Of a stretch of 64,000 nt of DNA, positions 62,648-64,000 are shown piece after piece (the first letter of the stretch is position 1; every line of letters starts with the position of its first letter). This DNA is from Pseudomonas sp. MPC6 (GTDB taxonomy: Bacteria > Pseudomonadota > Gammaproteobacteria > Pseudomonadales > Pseudomonadaceae). The stretch is from positions 264,215 to 328,214 of the forward strand of contig NZ_CP034782.1 in assembly GCF_006094435.1 (NCBI RefSeq), given 5' to 3'. A program made the position numbers and the translations under genes. The notes beneath the pieces are model-generated. The model had not been told where the DNA came from, made no database searches, and saw only the letters and a program-made list of their open reading frames with translations.

Positions 62648-63596
62648 TTTTCACTGTGAAATATTCAATACCTTTTTTTTCACAGTGAAAAATCATCGCC
62701 TTACCGCCATCGACCATTTTCACTGTGAAAATACCCGCTGGCTGGGTTGAGAAATACCGCGCTACCCTAATTTAGCCCCCGCCATTAAACGATGACAATG
62801 GTCGAGCCGGATCATCCCCAATAATGCCTAGTAGGCGTCGCATAACCCAACCATCTACCTACACATATGCGCTATCAAATTAGCATAACGCAGTGCGCAC
62901 TGCAGTCGGCAGCGAACAGCACCTCAAGTCCCAGCAGTACCTTGGCCCACCACTCGGTTCGAGTTCCTGGAGCGCCTGATGTTTTTTTCACAGTGAAAAC
63001 ATCTAGGCCGCTGCTGAAAGGCACCGACGCCGCCCGATCGGCGGGTAGCATTACTTTTCACTGTGAAAACCATACGTTTATAGGGCTGCAAGCCAAGACT
63101 CAGCCGTCTCGCCATGAATTCCGGTAGAGCTTATTGGAGTCGGCTTGACGCAGGTAATCCGATCAACCCAGTTTTCACAGTGAAAAAACGCAGCAGGCAA
63201 CAGCTTGAACGAAGCTATTCATACGTACCGCGATAGAGGCGCATTACCCATGCTCACGCATCAATAGGGCCAAACTCGGACAAGAACCGAGTTTTCACTG
63301 TGAAAACCGTGCATGAGCTAATTCGGCTCAGCCCAGTATGGTAGAACCGGAAGAGAACTGTTTTTTCACTGTGAAAACCAATCAGCTCGGCACACCCAAC
63401 GCAAACGCTTATCAGGCTTTTCACCGTGAAACACCGATTCATCTAAAAAATTCCGGCTTAGCCAGGCAAAAGGAGCCCAAGGACAGCAATTTAGAAAGGC
63501 CCCAAGAGCCGACTGTCGACCTTGCGTTTTTTCACTGTGAAAACTCACCAATAGGCCTGCATTCGCAAGGCACTGGCCGTGCTTTCACAGTGAAAA
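62648..63596. repeat. Array of eleven 15-bp palindromes, candidate centromere (parS array)
   Basis: Consensus TTTTCACWGTGAAAA, central base T or A. Centres are at about 62655, 62684, 62724, 62992, 63062, 63179, 63299, 63370, 63425, 63536 and 63589; the copy at 63425 (central C, CACCGTG) and the outermost ones have edge changes. Spacing is irregular (29 to 268 bp). The DNA between is non-coding and not itself repeated. It lies downstream of parAB, as expected for a ParB-bound centromere; replication iterons would normally be direct, evenly spaced repeats next to a rep gene, and none is seen. Confidence 0.75.
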
Positions 63597-63700
63597 ACAT
63601 CAAGCCAAGTTGTTGATTTTAATCGTGAATCTGGTGGCCAAATTGACCTGTCCGAAGTTAAATAATTAATACGGCGAAAAGTATGCCAATTGTCCTGAGT

Positions 63701-64000
63701 TAGAAGCCTGTACCTGGATCCACCGCTCCAGGCGATGGTGCTGTGCGTGGATGAGTCGGATCCAAGCGCTGGATCGCACGCAGCCCTTGTTGCCATTGGC
63801 TTCGGGCATCCCTGAGCGGCGAACGCACGACTTCATGCGCCATGGAACAACGACATTGTTTGTGGCGCGCGACATCGCCACCGGCGCGGAGATCGGCGAG
63901 CTTCACCGAAGGCATTGCAGCAGCGAATTCCTGCAGTTCCTGCGCACCGTCGAGGCCAACGTGCCAAGCGAGCTGGACATCCATGTCGTGATGGACAACT
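63701..64000 (+). pseudogene. IS630-family transposase fragment, running off the window
   Basis: [15 protein letters not shown], then after a small deletion that shifts frame (near 63755), [42 protein letters not shown] and LDIHVVMDN. These are the DDE-domain blocks of IS630 transposases. The 5' part is missing. Confidence 0.75.

Noticed and set aside
62648..63596. Array as a CRISPR or as replication iterons
   Set aside because: Units are 15-bp palindromes with irregular spacing of 29 to 268 bp and no cas or rep gene in the window.

Overview
The window reads as part of a large mobile replicon (megaplasmid or integrative element) of a Pseudomonas-like gammaproteobacterium. Pointers are an OprD-type porin, a DUF1652 protein, rulAB/umuDC-type SOS genes, Pseudomonas-style IS fragments, and a plasmid backbone with a KfrA-like protein, a tyrosine recombinase, ParA and ParB. 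No replication initiator, rRNA, tRNA or CRISPR array was seen. All calls come from reading the sequence and its translations; no database search was run.

Region 1 (1-1850): a periplasmic sulfite dehydrogenase pair, sorA-sorB, ending in a strong terminator. Region 2 (1850-4900): accessory debris, namely a 5'-truncated SprT-like gene, a RES/Xre toxin-antitoxin locus whose toxin is frameshifted, and two kinds of dispersed repeat. Region 3 (4900-21130): a catabolic block. A minus-strand operon encodes a four-subunit succinate dehydrogenase-like complex, a two-subunit class I fumarase-like hydratase and a CoA-acylating malonate/methylmalonate-semialdehyde dehydrogenase, followed by a NIPSNAP protein and a YeiH-type sulfate exporter. 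After an IS3/IS66 scar come an OprD porin, a TauE-type sulfite exporter, a tripartite tricarboxylate transporter (tctCBA) and a divergent LysR regulator. Together with sorAB this suggests use of an organosulfonate: dehydrogenation, hydration that releases sulfite, semialdehyde oxidation to acetyl-CoA, and sulfite oxidation or export. 3-Sulfopropanoate, a sulfonate isostere of succinate, fits all the parts and is the leading hypothesis.

Region 4 (21130-27230): nhaA, a graveyard of IS fragments (IS30, IS21 istB, IS1595, IS66, a possible group II intron scar), a LysR/tautomerase divergent pair, a 292-bp inverted-repeat element and a complete IS6-family element. Region 5 (27450-38010): a second catabolic block with HyuA/HyuB-type ATP-dependent amidohydrolase subunits, an APC permease, TetR, aldehyde dehydrogenase, an AraC-type regulator, a FAD amine oxidoreductase and a cupin. 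It resembles a lactam (pyrrolidone type) to succinate route, and a shared palindromic operator lies before hyuA and before the permease.

Region 6 (38010-55600): accessory backbone made of many small conserved-looking genes separated by dispersed repeats, including a family of about 145-bp MITE-like elements with IS21-like ends, a duplicated MITE-plus-gene unit, a HigBA-type toxin-antitoxin pair, SOS-controlled umuDC (rulAB), three successive terminators, a gene with a hexanucleotide tandem repeat, an AraC regulator and a stand-alone receiver-domain protein. Region 7 (55600-64000): replicon maintenance, with divergent kfrA-like and recombinase operons around a perfect inverted repeat, then parA-parB, an IS66 fragment interrupting a neighbouring gene, and about 950 bp of non-coding DNA carrying eleven copies of the 15-bp palindrome TTTTCACWGTGAAAA, a candidate centromere (parS array). 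The window ends inside an IS630-type transposase fragment.
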